This document shows, one piece after another, positions 30,860 through 39,546 of a DNA stretch of 62,395 nt. Both the position numbers and the translations under genes were made by a program. The stretch spans positions 1-62,395 of the forward strand of contig NZ_NRRF01000030.1 in NCBI RefSeq assembly GCF_016583565.1. The letters are read 5' to 3'. Each line of letters opens with the position of its first letter. Within the stretch, counting starts at the first letter, position 1. The stretch is from Thiocystis violacea. GTDB taxonomy: Bacteria; Pseudomonadota; Gammaproteobacteria; Chromatiales; Chromatiaceae. Under the pieces are notes generated by a model. The model searched no databases. It had not been told where the DNA came from and was given only the letters and a program-made list of their open reading frames with translations.

Positions 30860-31564
30860 GCGCTCGATCTCCTGGGACGACGGTCCCGATCGCTTAACGA
30901 TTCGCGAGATATGAACGTTGGCTTGCGGTCGATGCAAGCCGGAAGGTCAAAGCAAGCCGCCATAGGCACGGCGAATCAGGTGCGCGAGACGGCCTTGATC
31001 AGCCTATCAGCCACGCGGTCGCGATTCCGGCGTAGGGTGGAACGCGAAGCGGTTGCAACGTGAGGCGTTCGGGCCGGTCGCCAACGTTGCAGAGGCAGAT
31101 CGCCCTATCGGGCATCCGCCTGACCCGCCGACACGATGATCAAGGCCCACGAGACGATGGATCGGCGTCGATTTGGTGGTGCGCGCAAGCGCCGAACAGA
31201 AACCACGCCGTGATGTTCGAAATGACGTTCGTGATGGCCGGCTCCGCAACATCAGACCCGACCAACCGTGTACCTCCGCCGCGAAATTACTCGCGCTCGA
31301 CCTCGGGTGTCAAGGATGGCACGCCCCATCCTACTGACATGAAAAGAATTCCCGCCAAAAGACGGATACCCGCACCGCTCCCTTCGTCGGTCTGAGCCCT
31401 CTTCGAGCAGTCCTGGACCTGCGGACGTTGATTCACGCGCCAATGCCGCCTCTTCGGTGACAAAGTCACAGAGGTCGGCGACGGATCTGGATAACCTAGC
31501 GGCACATTCAACAGACCAGCCCGCCAGGGCGTCGATCGGTCACCCACAGCACTAGGATTTCGAT
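30860..31564. other. long intergenic region upstream of pel, with repeat fragments
   Basis: About 700 bases between the divergent pel operon and the DUF2892 gene. Frames here are not protein-like. It holds a short copy of the dispersed repeat (31312-31333) and should contain the pel promoter near 30900-31000; no convincing -35/-10 pair or known operator is visible. Confidence 0.5.
31312..31333. repeat. short copy of the dispersed GTAGGATGGGCA-type repeat
   Basis: AAGGATGGC-ACG-CCCCATCCTAC; its right end CCCATCCTAC is identical to that of the element ending at 37670. Confidence 0.5.
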
Positions 31565-31744
31565 ATGACCAAGAACGTAGGCAGTCTCGACCGTACCCTC
31601 CGCATCATCGCCGGCGTCGCCATTGGCGCCTGGGGTCTCTATGCCCAGAACTGGCTCGGCGCCATCGCCGTGGTGCCGCTCGCAACCGGCCTGCTGAGCT
31701 GGTGCCCGGTCTACATGCCGCTCGGACTGAACACGAACAAGTAA
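31565..31744 (+). CDS. DUF2892 small inner-membrane protein
   Basis: This 59-residue protein starts MTKNVGSLDRTLRIIAGVAI and continues LGAIAVVPLATGLLSWCPVY, ending PLGLNTNK. This is the complete DUF2892 pattern: two transmembrane helices and a conserved C-P at the end of the second, as in the membrane tail of the YgaP rhodanese. The family is common in sulfur-oxidising bacteria, often near rhodaneses; its role is unknown. TAGGAT precedes the ATG at about 6 bases. Confidence 0.9.
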   Translation: MTKNVGSLDRTLRIIAGVAIGAWGLYAQNWLGAIAVVPLATGLLSWCPVYMPLGLNTNK

Positions 31745-31765
31745 GTACGACCCTTCAGCCTCACA

Positions 31766-31801
31766 CCCGCCCCGGCCGCGTCTTCACGCCAACGGGGCGG
31801 G
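31766..31801 (+). terminator. GC-rich hairpin after the DUF2892 gene
   Basis: CCCGCCCCG (31766-31774) pairs with CGGGGCGGG (31793-31801), a 9-bp stem with an 18-base loop, 21 bases past the stop codon. No T-run follows. Confidence 0.5.
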
Positions 31802-32560
31802 CCTCAGAGCAAGGCCGTCAGGTCGGACCTGCGTGCCACTCGAAAGCCATTCAACAGCCCTCCAAGCCGCTCTCCGCGGCGAACTGGCGCCCGCGGCGCG
31901 CCCACTGCCGCCGATCTCACCCCCTCCGTTCGATGACCGCGCTGCACGTTGAGTCTCAGGCGCGCCAGTGCCCTGAAGGGATCCGCGTCGATTTCACGCC
32001 GTGGGCCATGTCGGCGCACCAATTCCCACCGATGAGGCAGCGCCCAAGACGATGAAACTCGGCGTCTCGTTGGGCGTCGAGGTTACAAAATAGGACTCGC
32101 GCACGGGAGCGAATCGAGGCAAACTTACTCCGTCTCGACTTGTCATGCCGACGTCATTCGATAGGTGGTTCAAGGACATGCTCGACTGCCAGCTGAGCGC
32201 ACACCCCCTCCCTGGGCAACAACGCCAGCCATCGCAATCAGCCGCGATCGAGCACATTGACCTCTCGCCGACGCGCTCTCGCCGTCATTGGACTTCTCGA
32301 ACTGAACGAGCGAGATCACGCCAGATTACGCCCCCGCTAGCCATTCCCTCCCTTCCCATCCCGCATGTCGAGCTGAGCGCATCGGAGACGGGCATCCGAC
32401 GCCCCGAACCGCACCACCCCGGATCCTGCCTGATCTCTCGACTCCATGAATGCCATTCGCATGAATGCCATTCGCACGGATCTCATTCGCTTGGACGTCG
32501 CGAGATTGAGCCAGATCGCAAGAACCCTCTTGGAAGACGGAACATCAAACGGAGTGCGCT
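31802..32560. other. 760-base region without recognised gene
   Basis: No frame here resembles a known protein. Near its right end the 15-base unit ATGAATGCCATTCGC is repeated in tandem (32446-32460 and 32461-32475), followed by a partial third copy. Confidence 0.5.
32446..32475. repeat. 15-bp tandem duplication
   Basis: Two perfect adjacent copies of ATGAATGCCATTCGC, then a degenerate CACGGATCTCATTCGC. It lies about 85 bases before the PIN gene. Confidence 0.8.
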
Positions 32561-33001
32561 ATGAACGGACAAACGAAGGCCTTATTCGACGTCAGCGTCT
32601 TGGCCGATGCCCTGATGAACGACAGTCTGCCGATGCTCGAATCCAGCGAAGCCTTGACGCTCGCCGCCGATGGACAGGTAGAAGGCTATCTCTGCGCGGC
32701 GGCGGTCGAGTTCTTGAACGATATGCTGACCCGTGCGCACGGACATCCGAGCGCGCGCGCCAAGATCATCGCGCTGCGCAATATGCTTGCCGTCGCGCCC
32801 GTGGATTCGGCTGTGATCGACGCCGCGATGGCGCTCGGCTGGCACTACCTGGATGATGCGATGACCCACGAATGTGCGCGCGTCAACGGGCTGGACGCCG
32901 TGGTCACGCTCAATCCATCCGATTTCGCGGCGGCAACGTTGCCGATTTTGGCGCCACGCGATCTGCTCAAGCAGCTCAAGGGGCAAGGGCCTCGGCACTA
33001 G
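32561..33001 (+). CDS. PIN domain protein (VapC-like)
   Basis: This 146-residue protein has a PIN-fold nuclease pattern: the first acid in KALFDVSVLADAL, a central Glu in AAAVEFLNDML, the acidic pair in LDDAMTHECARVNGLDAVVT and the final LNPSDFAAA. PIN toxins of VapBC systems cleave RNA. No short antitoxin gene is visible directly upstream or downstream, so it may be an orphan or have a non-toxin function. Start ATG 32561; the upstream region has the 15-bp tandem duplication. Confidence 0.8.
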   Translation: MNGQTKALFDVSVLADALMNDSLPMLESSEALTLAADGQVEGYLCAAAVEFLNDMLTRAHGHPSARAKIIALRNMLAVAPVDSAVIDAAMALGWHYLDDAMTHECARVNGLDAVVTLNPSDFAAATLPILAPRDLLKQLKGQGPRH

Positions 33002-33302
33002 CCGGGCATAAGGAGCAGAGAGCGGCGTTATTCATGCCGGGCTCGACGGCTGCAGCCAGGCGACGAGCGCATCCAAGGTGATTTCTGCAAAGACGAACCG
33101 GCACGCCCGATCCCGCAAGGATCGGGAAAACCCGCCCGATCAGCTCCGGCCGGAGCGCTGATCCTCAACGGGCGCCCCCGCCATCCTCGCTCCGAGCCGT
33201 GCAAGATGGGCACATGCGCCCGGCGTCGAGGCGGCCTGCGCGCCCGGACGCTGCCCATCCGAACGGCGATGTTTGATCCGGCAACGGGTGGACTAGACTG
33301 CC
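33002..33302. other. intergenic region with a repeat copy
   Basis: About 300 bases without a recognised gene. It holds a copy of the dispersed repeat (33203-33264) and the likely promoter of the sensor kinase operon. Confidence 0.45.
33203..33264. repeat. copy of the dispersed GTAGGATGGGCA-type repeat
   Basis: Begins AAGATGGGCAC, identical to 37602-37612, and ends with TGCCCATCCG about 50 bases later. Confidence 0.45.
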
Positions 33303-33503
33303 ATGCCCCGCTCGACACTCCTGCGACAGCGCCTTGCGGCGCTCTTTCTGACGGCGATGCTGCTGTTGTTCTCGCCGCTCGTCCTGCAGTTCGAGGCCTT
33401 CGGCCGCTGGCTAGGCATTCCCGTGCTCCTCATCTACATCTTCGCGGTCTGGGCCGGCGTGATCGCCCTGGCGGCCTGGATCGTCTCGCGCCATGCTGAT
33501 TAA
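33303..33503 (+). CDS. small two-helix membrane protein upstream of the sensor kinase
   Basis: This 66-residue protein has two hydrophobic helices (LAALFLTAMLLLFSPLVLQF and LLIYIFAVWAGVIALAAWIV) and a basic N-terminus. It resembles small membrane proteins that often precede solute-symporter-type genes. Its stop is 9 bases before the kinase start, so it is probably in the same operon and may act as its membrane partner. Confidence 0.7.
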   Translation: MPRSTLLRQRLAALFLTAMLLLFSPLVLQFEAFGRWLGIPVLLIYIFAVWAGVIALAAWIVSRHAD

Positions 33504-33512
33504 TCGCAGCGC

Positions 33513-36254
33513 ATGATCAGCGGCCCGGTCATCATCGGCGCGTCCTTCACCTATCTCGGGCTGCTGTTCGCCATCGCCTATTGGGCGGACCGGCAGGCAG
33601 AGCGCGGCCGCTCGGTGATCGCGCACCCGACCATCTATGCGCTCTCGCTGGCGGTCTACTGCACCGCCTGGACCTTCTACGGCAGCGTCGGGCGCGCCAC
33701 CGAGAACGGCCTCGGCTTCCTGCCGATCTATCTGGGTCCAACGCTGATCGCGCTGCTCTGGGGCTCCGTGATGCTCAAGATGGTGCGGATCAGCAAGGCG
33801 GAGCGCATCACCTCGATCGCGGACTTCATCGCCTCGCGCTACGGCAAGAGCCAGGCGCTGGGCGGACTGGTCACGGTCATCGCCGTCATCGGGGTCGTGC
33901 CCTATATCGCGCTGCAGCTCAAGGCCGTCGCCTGGAGCTTCACCATCCTGAAGCACTACCCCGAGGTGCGGATGCCGGGGCAGACCGCCCTGCCCCTCTG
34001 GCATGACTCGGCCTTCGTGATCGCGCTCCTGCTCGCGGCCTTCACCATTCTGTTCGGAACCCGCCAGCTGGACGCCAGCGAGCGGCACGAGGGACTTGTC
34101 GCGGCCATCGCCTTCGAGTCGATCATCAAGCTGGTCGCCTTCATCGCCGTGGGGCTCTTCGTGACCCTTGGGCTGCTGGGCCTCGCCGGACACGAGCTTC
34201 CGGCCGCCGTCGAAGCGGCCAGGCAGGCATCCTTGCTCGCCCCCTTGTTGAAGCCGAGCGTCTCGCCCATCCAGGACTGGCTGGCCATCAGCTTTCTGGC
34301 GGCGATCGCGGTGATGCTGCTGCCACGCCAGTTCCAGGTGGGCGTGGTCGAGATCAGCGACGAACGTCATGTGCGGCGCGCCATCTGGCTCTTCCCGCTC
34401 TATCTGCTGGTCATCAACCTCTTCGTCATCCCCATTGCGGTCGCCGGCCTGTCGCTCTTTCCGAGCGGACAGGTCGATGGCGACACCTTCATGCTGACAA
34501 TCCCGATCGCCTTCCAGCAGCCCTGGCTCGCGCTCCTGGTCTTCATCGGCGGGCTCTCGGCGGCGACCGGCATGGTGATCGTCGAGACCATCGCGCTCTC
34601 GACCATGGTGAGCAACGACCTGGTGCTGCCAGCGCTCATGCGCCTGTGGCGCCGTCACCGCCCACCCGAGGATCTCGGCTGGCTGCTGCTCAACATCCGG
34701 CGCGGCGCCATCGTCGCCATCCTCATGCTGGGCTATCTCTATTACCGGCTGGCCGGGGAGGCCTATGCCCTGGTCAGCATCGGCCTCATCAGCTTCGTGG
34801 CCATCGCCCAGCTCGCGCCAGCGGTCATCGGCGGCCTCTATTGGCGGGGAGGCACGCGCGAAGGGGCGCTCGCCGGCCTGTCGGCGGGATTTCTGGTCTG
34901 GACCTATACCCTGCTGCTGCCCTCCTTCGCCAGGTCCGGTTGGCTGCCAACGGCCTTCATGGAGTCCGGACCCGGCGGCATCGACATCCTGGCGCCGCTC
35001 GCCCTCTTCGGCCTGGCCGGCTGGAACGAGATCACCCATGGCCTATTCTGGAGCCTCATCGCCAACCTGGGCGCCTTCCTCATCGTGTCGTCCCTGCGCG
35101 AGCCGAACGCCGCCGAGGCGGCCCAGGCGCGCATCTATGTGGATGCCCTGCGTCACGGCCGCGCAGCCAGCGCGCCCCTTTGGCGGGGAAGCGCCGACAT
35201 TGCCGAGCTCATCCGTCTGGCGGAGCGCTTTCTGGGCGTCCAACGCGCCCGCTCGGCCTTTGAGCACTACGCGCGCTCACGCAATCTGGCGGACACCGAC
35301 ACCCTGCCCGCCGACGGCCAGACCGTGAGCTTCGCCGAGAATCTACTTGCCGGCGCCATCGGCGGCGCCTCTGCCCGGCTCATGGTCGCCTCGGTCACCG
35401 AGGAGGAGACCCTGGGGCTGGACGAGGTGCTGGATATCCTGGACGAGGCCTCGCAGATCCGCGCCTACAGCCAGCAGCTCGAACAGAAGTCCCTAGCCCT
35501 GGAAGCGGCAACCGCCGAGCTGCGCGCGGCGAATCTGCGCCTGAAGGAGCTGGACCACCTGAAGGACGACTTCATCTCCTCCGTGACCCACGAGCTGCGC
35601 ACCCCGCTCGCCTCCATTCGGGCCTTTTCCGAGATCCTTTACGACGACCCCGACATCCCGCTCGATCTGCGCAAACGTTTTCTGGGCATCCTGGTCAGCG
35701 AGACGGAGCGTCTCTCGCGCCTGGTGAATCAGGTGCTGGACCTGGCGAAGATCGAGTCGGGGCATGCGGATTGGCGCAACGAGGCCGTAGTCCTGCAAGA
35801 GGTCATCGAGCAGGCGGCCCAGGCGACCGAGCAGATGATCCAGGATCGCGGCATCCAGCTCGCACGCGCGCTCCCGGATACGCCGGCGATCGTTTGGGGC
35901 GACCGGGACAGGCTGGTGCAGGTGTTGATGAATCTGCTCTCCAACGCCGCCAAGTTCGCCCCCGCCGAGGGCGGTCGCATCGATGTCCAGCTGCATGCCG
36001 CCGAGCCGAATTGGCGACTCTGTGTCGCCGACGATGGTCCAGGCATCCCCGAGTCCGAGCTGGAGCTGGTCTTCGAGAAGTTCCGCCAGACCTCGATCGC
36101 CGGTGCCAAACCGGCCGGAACCGGGTTGGGCCTGCCCATCAGCCGGCAGATCATCGACAATCTAGGGGGCAGGATCTGGGCGGAAAACCTGCCCCCAAAA
36201 GGTGCTAACCTCTGCTTCGAGCTTCCAGCTCACCGTCCAGACATGTCGGACTGA
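33513..36254 (+). CDS. sensor histidine kinase with sodium/solute symporter domain (CbrA-like)
   Basis: This 913-residue inner-membrane protein joins an N-terminal sodium:solute symporter (SSS) domain of about 13 helices (residues 1-510) to a cytosolic kinase. A coiled segment near 640-690 leads to HisKA with phospho-acceptor H693 in SVTHELRTPLASI, and an HATPase domain with N box NLLSNAAKF, G1 DDGPGIPE and G2 GTGLGLPIS. The architecture is that of CbrA-type sensors, where transport or solute sensing is coupled to phosphorylation. No PAS domain is evident. The response regulator follows 29 bases later. The ligand is unknown. Confidence 0.93.
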   Translation: MISGPVIIGASFTYLGLLFAIAYWADRQAERGRSVIAHPTIYALSLAVYCTAWTFYGSVGRATENGLGFLPIYLGPTLIALLWGSVMLKMVRISKAERITSIADFIASRYGKSQALGGLVTVIAVIGVVPYIALQLKAVAWSFTILKHYPEVRMPGQTALPLWHDSAFVIALLLAAFTILFGTRQLDASERHEGLVAAIAFESIIKLVAFIAVGLFVTLGLLGLAGHELPAAVEAARQASLLAPLLKPSVSPIQDWLAISFLAAIAVMLLPRQFQVGVVEISDERHVRRAIWLFPLYLLVINLFVIPIAVAGLSLFPSGQVDGDTFMLTIPIAFQQPWLALLVFIGGLSAATGMVIVETIALSTMVSNDLVLPALMRLWRRHRPPEDLGWLLLNIRRGAIVAILMLGYLYYRLAGEAYALVSIGLISFVAIAQLAPAVIGGLYWRGGTREGALAGLSAGFLVWTYTLLLPSFARSGWLPTAFMESGPGGIDILAPLALFGLAGWNEITHGLFWSLIANLGAFLIVSSLREPNAAEAAQARIYVDALRHGRAASAPLWRGSADIAELIRLAERFLGVQRARSAFEHYARSRNLADTDTLPADGQTVSFAENLLAGAIGGASARLMVASVTEEETLGLDEVLDILDEASQIRAYSQQLEQKSLALEAATAELRAANLRLKELDHLKDDFISSVTHELRTPLASIRAFSEILYDDPDIPLDLRKRFLGILVSETERLSRLVNQVLDLAKIESGHADWRNEAVVLQEVIEQAAQATEQMIQDRGIQLARALPDTPAIVWGDRDRLVQVLMNLLSNAAKFAPAEGGRIDVQLHAAEPNWRLCVADDGPGIPESELELVFEKFRQTSIAGAKPAGTGLGLPISRQIIDNLGGRIWAENLPPKGANLCFELPAHRPDMSD

Positions 36255-36283
36255 AGGCGAGACACCGGATTGAAGGCGAGACC

Positions 36284-36658
36284 ATGCGCAAGCGTATCCT
36301 GATCGTCGACGACGAGCCCAATATCGTCATCTCACTGGAGTTCCTGATGATGCGCGAGGGCCATGAGGTGCGCGTCGCGCGGGATGGCGAGGCCGGACTG
36401 GCGGCGGTCAAGACCCACAAACCCGATCTGGTCGTTCTGGACGTGATGATGCCGAAGCTGGACGGCTTTGCGGTCCTGGAGGCAGTGCGCGCAGACGAGG
36501 CCCTCGCCAAGACGCGCATCCTCATGTTGACGGCCAAGGGACGCGAGGCTGAGCAGAAGAAGGGGCTGTCACTGGGTGCGGACGCCTACATGCCGAAGCC
36601 CTTCTCCACCCGCGAGCTGGTCGACAAGGTGAAGGAGCTGCTCGACCGCGACGATTGA
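36284..36658 (+). CDS. single-domain response regulator
   Basis: This 124-residue CheY-like receiver has the acidic pair in ILIVDDEPN, phospho-acceptor D53 in VVLDVMMPKLDG and K105 in YMPKPFS. There is no output domain, so it must signal through protein contacts or a phosphorelay. It is downstream of the symporter-type kinase, its likely phosphodonor. Confidence 0.92.
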   Translation: MRKRILIVDDEPNIVISLEFLMMREGHEVRVARDGEAGLAAVKTHKPDLVVLDVMMPKLDGFAVLEAVRADEALAKTRILMLTAKGREAEQKKGLSLGADAYMPKPFSTRELVDKVKELLDRDD

Positions 36659-36659
36659 G

Positions 36660-36806
36660 CCGGACTGGCTTGTAGCCGCACACCTGGACGCAATCAACCG
36701 CGTCGAGCCGAACGATCTCCATAAGCGACATCGGCTGATGCCGACTGAATCCTTTAAACAGGCGCGCAAGATGCTGGTCCGACTGCGCCGGGAATTCGGT
36801 CTCTAG
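36660..36806 (+). pseudogene. coding-like relic after the response regulator
   Basis: In the frame offset from the response regulator, an open stretch reads DWLVAAHLDAINRV, NDLHKRHRLMPTESFKQA and RKMLVRLRREFGL before TAG at 36804-36806. The composition is protein-like and helical, but no start codon precedes it except an internal ATG. Family not recognised. Confidence 0.3.
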
Positions 36807-36849
36807 AGACCACCACGACATCCAAAGAAACGCAATCGAGAGCCGCATC

Positions 36850-37461
36850 ATGACCCCCACATCCAGAGCATCCATTACCGCACTTGCCTTCACCTTGAGC
36901 CTGACCGGCGCTGTCAGGGCTGACGAGGTGAGCGATCAGATCGACGCGGCCAAAAAGGCCTATGAGTCGGGCGAGCTGCGCGCCGCGGTGGACACGCTGA
37001 ACTTTGCGGTCGCCAAGATCCAGGAGCAGATGACCGCCAACCTGCTGCGGCTCCTGCCCGAACCACTGGAGGGCTGGACCGCCGACGCGGCGGAATCCCA
37101 ATCAGGCGGAATGGCGGCCATGATTACGGGCACGACGCTCAGCCGGCGCTACAGCCGCGACGACGGCACCGAGGTCACACTCACGCTCATGGCGGACTCG
37201 CCCATGATGCCCATGCTGACCATGGCCATGTCCATGCCCTTCGTGATGCAGAGCAACCAGGACATGAAGACCTACGCCTTCAAGGGCTACCGCGGCATGG
37301 TCGAGCATGGGGCCGACACCAACAACTACGAGGTGACGCTCATGGTCGGCAACCGCCTGGTGATCCAGGGGAAGGGCAGCAAGCTGTCGGACGTCAAACC
37401 CATCGAGGCCTATTTCGAGCGGCTTGACCTCGACGCGATCCAGGCGGCGCTGACCAAGTAA
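36850..37461 (+). CDS. exported protein of unknown function
   Basis: This 203-residue protein has a signal peptide (SITALAFTLSLTGAVRADE, cut after AVRA) and a mature part of mixed helix and strand. Features are a helical start (SDQIDAAKKAYESGELRAAV), then LLRLLPEPLEGWTAD, a Met-rich stretch MADSPMMPMLTMAMSMPFVM, and VTLMVGNRLVIQGKGS. No enzyme motif or family recognised. It is the last gene on this strand before the repeat cluster and may be periplasmic. Confidence 0.75.
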   Translation: MTPTSRASITALAFTLSLTGAVRADEVSDQIDAAKKAYESGELRAAVDTLNFAVAKIQEQMTANLLRLLPEPLEGWTADAAESQSGGMAAMITGTTLSRRYSRDDGTEVTLTLMADSPMMPMLTMAMSMPFVMQSNQDMKTYAFKGYRGMVEHGADTNNYEVTLMVGNRLVIQGKGSKLSDVKPIEAYFERLDLDAIQAALTK

Positions 37462-37514
37462 GGAGCGGGGCGGCCTGAAACCCTGAGATTTCGGCGCCGC
37501 CGGCTGCTGAGTCG

Positions 37515-37670
37515 GTAGGATGGGCAAAGTCCGCGCTCGGCCGCTTTAACGCAACCTCGGCGCTCGGCGGACGTGCCCATCCTGCAAGGCGCGAAGCTGG
37601 AAAGATGGGCACGCCCGCCGACCCTCAGCGCTCCGAACGAAGCGCATCGCACGGGCTTTGCCCATCCTAC
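37515..37670. repeat. composite palindromic repeat (GTAGGATGGGCAAAG element)
   Basis: GTAGGATGGGCAAAG (37515-37529) and its exact reverse complement CTTTGCCCATCCTAC (37656-37670) bound a 156-base unit. Inside are further copies: GTGCCCATCCTGC near 37573 and AAGATGGGCAC (37602-37612). Together they look like two or three nested elements of the family also present at 10175, 31312 and 33203. Confidence 0.8.
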
Positions 37671-37713
37671 GAGGCTATCGCGATAGCCCCATACCTCGAC
37701 GAAGCGCGCCGGC

Positions 37714-38721
37714 TCAGTGAGGAATGCCGAATCCCGTGGAGATGCCCAGGCTCTCCGTGATGCCAGCCCCAAAGCTCGCGCCCAGCCGTTTGGCGACGGA
37801 TTCCAGCAGGTCGCGCTTCTGGGTGTATTCGACGATCTTCTCCGCCCCGATGACCTCGCGGGCCACGGAGCTGGAGCTGCCCAAACCATCGGCAAGACCG
37901 AGTTCGACGGCCTCCTGCCCGCTCCAGAAGAGTCCGCTGAAAATTTCATCGCCGCCCTTGAGCCGGTCGCCGCGCCCCGCTTTGACCTCGGCGATGAACT
38001 GCTGGTGCAGATTGTCGAGCACGCCCTGAATGAAGCGACGCTGCGACTCGCTGAGCGGGGAGAAGGGATCGAGGATGCCCTTGTTGTCCCCCGCAGTCAG
38101 CAACCGGCGCTCGATGCCGTAGTCCTCCATGGCCTTCTGGAAACCGAAGCTGTCGATGCGGACGCCGATCGAGCCGACCAGACTGCCCTTATCGACATAG
38201 ATCTGGTCCGCACCCACGGCGATGTAGTAGCCGCCGGAGGCGCAGAGGTCCACGGCGACGGCGTAGACCGGCATCTCCCTGTCGTTGTCTTTCTTGTACT
38301 TGGCCTTGAGCCGCTTGATCTCGTCGTTGATGTAGGCGGCCTGCACCGGGCTGCCGCCTGGGCTGTTGATGCGGATGACGATGCCTTTGACGTCATCGGC
38401 CTTGAAGGCGGCACGCAGGGCCGTGATGACGCGATCCGCACTCGCGTCCGAATCCGCGGCAATCACGCCTTTGACGTCGATCAATGCGGTGTGCTTCTCG
38501 CCCGGCGAGACCATGTCGCTCAGATCGCCCCTGTTGGCAATCACCAGCAAGGCGACAAGATAAAGCAGAATCAGCAGTTTGAAGGCGTTACCCCAGCGCC
38601 GCCGGCTGCGTTGGTCGTGCACGTACTCGGCGGCCATCCGATTCATGACGGCGCGCTCCCAGTCGGGCTGATCCGGCGAGGGCATGGGCGCCTCGCGTCG
38701 TTTCCAGAATCTCCAGTTCAT
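37714..38721 (-). CDS. sppA: signal peptide peptidase SppA (S49, short form)
   Basis: This 335-residue inner-membrane protease digests cleaved signal peptides. One N-terminal transmembrane helix (AFKLLILLYLVALLVIANRG) precedes an S49 domain with GIVIRINSPGGSPVQAAY, the catalytic Ser in DLCASGGYYIAVGA and KGSLVGSIGVR, where a Lys acts as base. At this length it is the single-domain form, not the 600-residue E. coli type. ATG 38721 has GAGGAG 8 bases upstream. It follows the HAD phosphatase on the same strand. Confidence 0.93.
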   Translation of the reverse strand: MNWRFWKRREAPMPSPDQPDWERAVMNRMAAEYVHDQRSRRRWGNAFKLLILLYLVALLVIANRGDLSDMVSPGEKHTALIDVKGVIAADSDASADRVITALRAAFKADDVKGIVIRINSPGGSPVQAAYINDEIKRLKAKYKKDNDREMPVYAVAVDLCASGGYYIAVGADQIYVDKGSLVGSIGVRIDSFGFQKAMEDYGIERRLLTAGDNKGILDPFSPLSESQRRFIQGVLDNLHQQFIAEVKAGRGDRLKGGDEIFSGLFWSGQEAVELGLADGLGSSSSVAREVIGAEKIVEYTQKRDLLESVAKRLGASFGAGITESLGISTGFGIPH

Positions 38722-38871
38722 CAAATACTCCTCGGGGGGGCGTCGCGCGCCCGGAATCGTAAAGTCGGGGAAAGGGCGCTGCGGACATGGCGCCACAACG
38801 CCCGACTCTTTATGGGGGCGATTCGAGCGGCAGCCAGGCCGCCGCCGAACGTTAGGTCGCTCGCGAGTGGT

Positions 38872-39546
38872 CTAGCAAGCCTGGTCGTCAGCATCCTCAA
38901 GCCCGGTCAGCCAACCGGGCAGCGCATGCAGAGAATCCAGACAGGCAAGGGGGCCGTGCGACATCAATCGATCCGCGGCATGGACGCCGTAGGAGACCGC
39001 GAGCGAGGCGACGCCCGCGTTGCGCGCCATCTGCAGGTCATACTCGGTGTCGCCGATCATCAGCGTTTCGGCCGCGCGGACTCCAAGCTCGTCCATCAAC
39101 TCGAAAAGCATCCGAGGATTCGGCTTGGAGAACGTCTCGTCCGCGCAACGCGTGGCGTGAAAAAAGGCGCCCAGGCCGGTCTCGGCCAGGGACCTGTCAA
39201 GGCCGATGCGACTCTTGCCCGTGGCGACCGCCAGCCGAGACCCCTGTTGCGCGATCCAATCCAGCGCCTCGCAAGCGCCTGGGAAGAGCACGGAGGGCGT
39301 CTGGTTGGTCACCAGAAAATACCGCCGATACTGAACCACCAGCTCGGCGATGGTCGCCGCGTCGGCGCTTGGCATGAGGCGCCGCATGGCCTCCTCCAGC
39401 CCCAGTCCGATGATATCGCGCGCGGCCTCGCGCGGCGGCACGGCCAATCCCAGCTCCATGAAGGCGGACTGGATACAGGCGACGATGCGCGCCTCGGAGT
39501 CCATCAGGGTGCCGTCCCAGTCGAAGACGATCAGCTCGAATCTCAT
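38872..39546 (-). CDS. HAD family phosphatase (phosphoglycolate phosphatase-like)
   Basis: This 224-residue cytosolic enzyme has HAD motif I FDWDGTLMDS, motif II VATGKS, motif III Lys in FSKPNP and motif IV MIGDTEYDLQMA, with an alpha-helical cap between I and II. It belongs to the Gph/YqaB-like group; substrate not determinable. Its ATG overlaps the rluC TGA by 4 bases (39543-39546), so translation is coupled. The rluC-HAD-sppA order is common in gammaproteobacteria. Confidence 0.9.
   Translation of the reverse strand: MRFELIVFDWDGTLMDSEARIVACIQSAFMELGLAVPPREAARDIIGLGLEEAMRRLMPSADAATIAELVVQYRRYFLVTNQTPSVLFPGACEALDWIAQQGSRLAVATGKSRIGLDRSLAETGLGAFFHATRCADETFSKPNPRMLFELMDELGVRAAETLMIGDTEYDLQMARNAGVASLAVSYGVHAADRLMSHGPLACLDSLHALPGWLTGLEDADDQAC

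Noticed and set aside
31007..31547. Short frames upstream of the DUF2892 gene
   Set aside because: No ribosome site, no protein-like composition, and part of the region is a repeat copy.
33411..35039. 542-codon minus-strand frame opposite the sensor kinase
   Set aside because: Highly charged Asp/Gln/Gly shadow of the transmembrane symporter domain.
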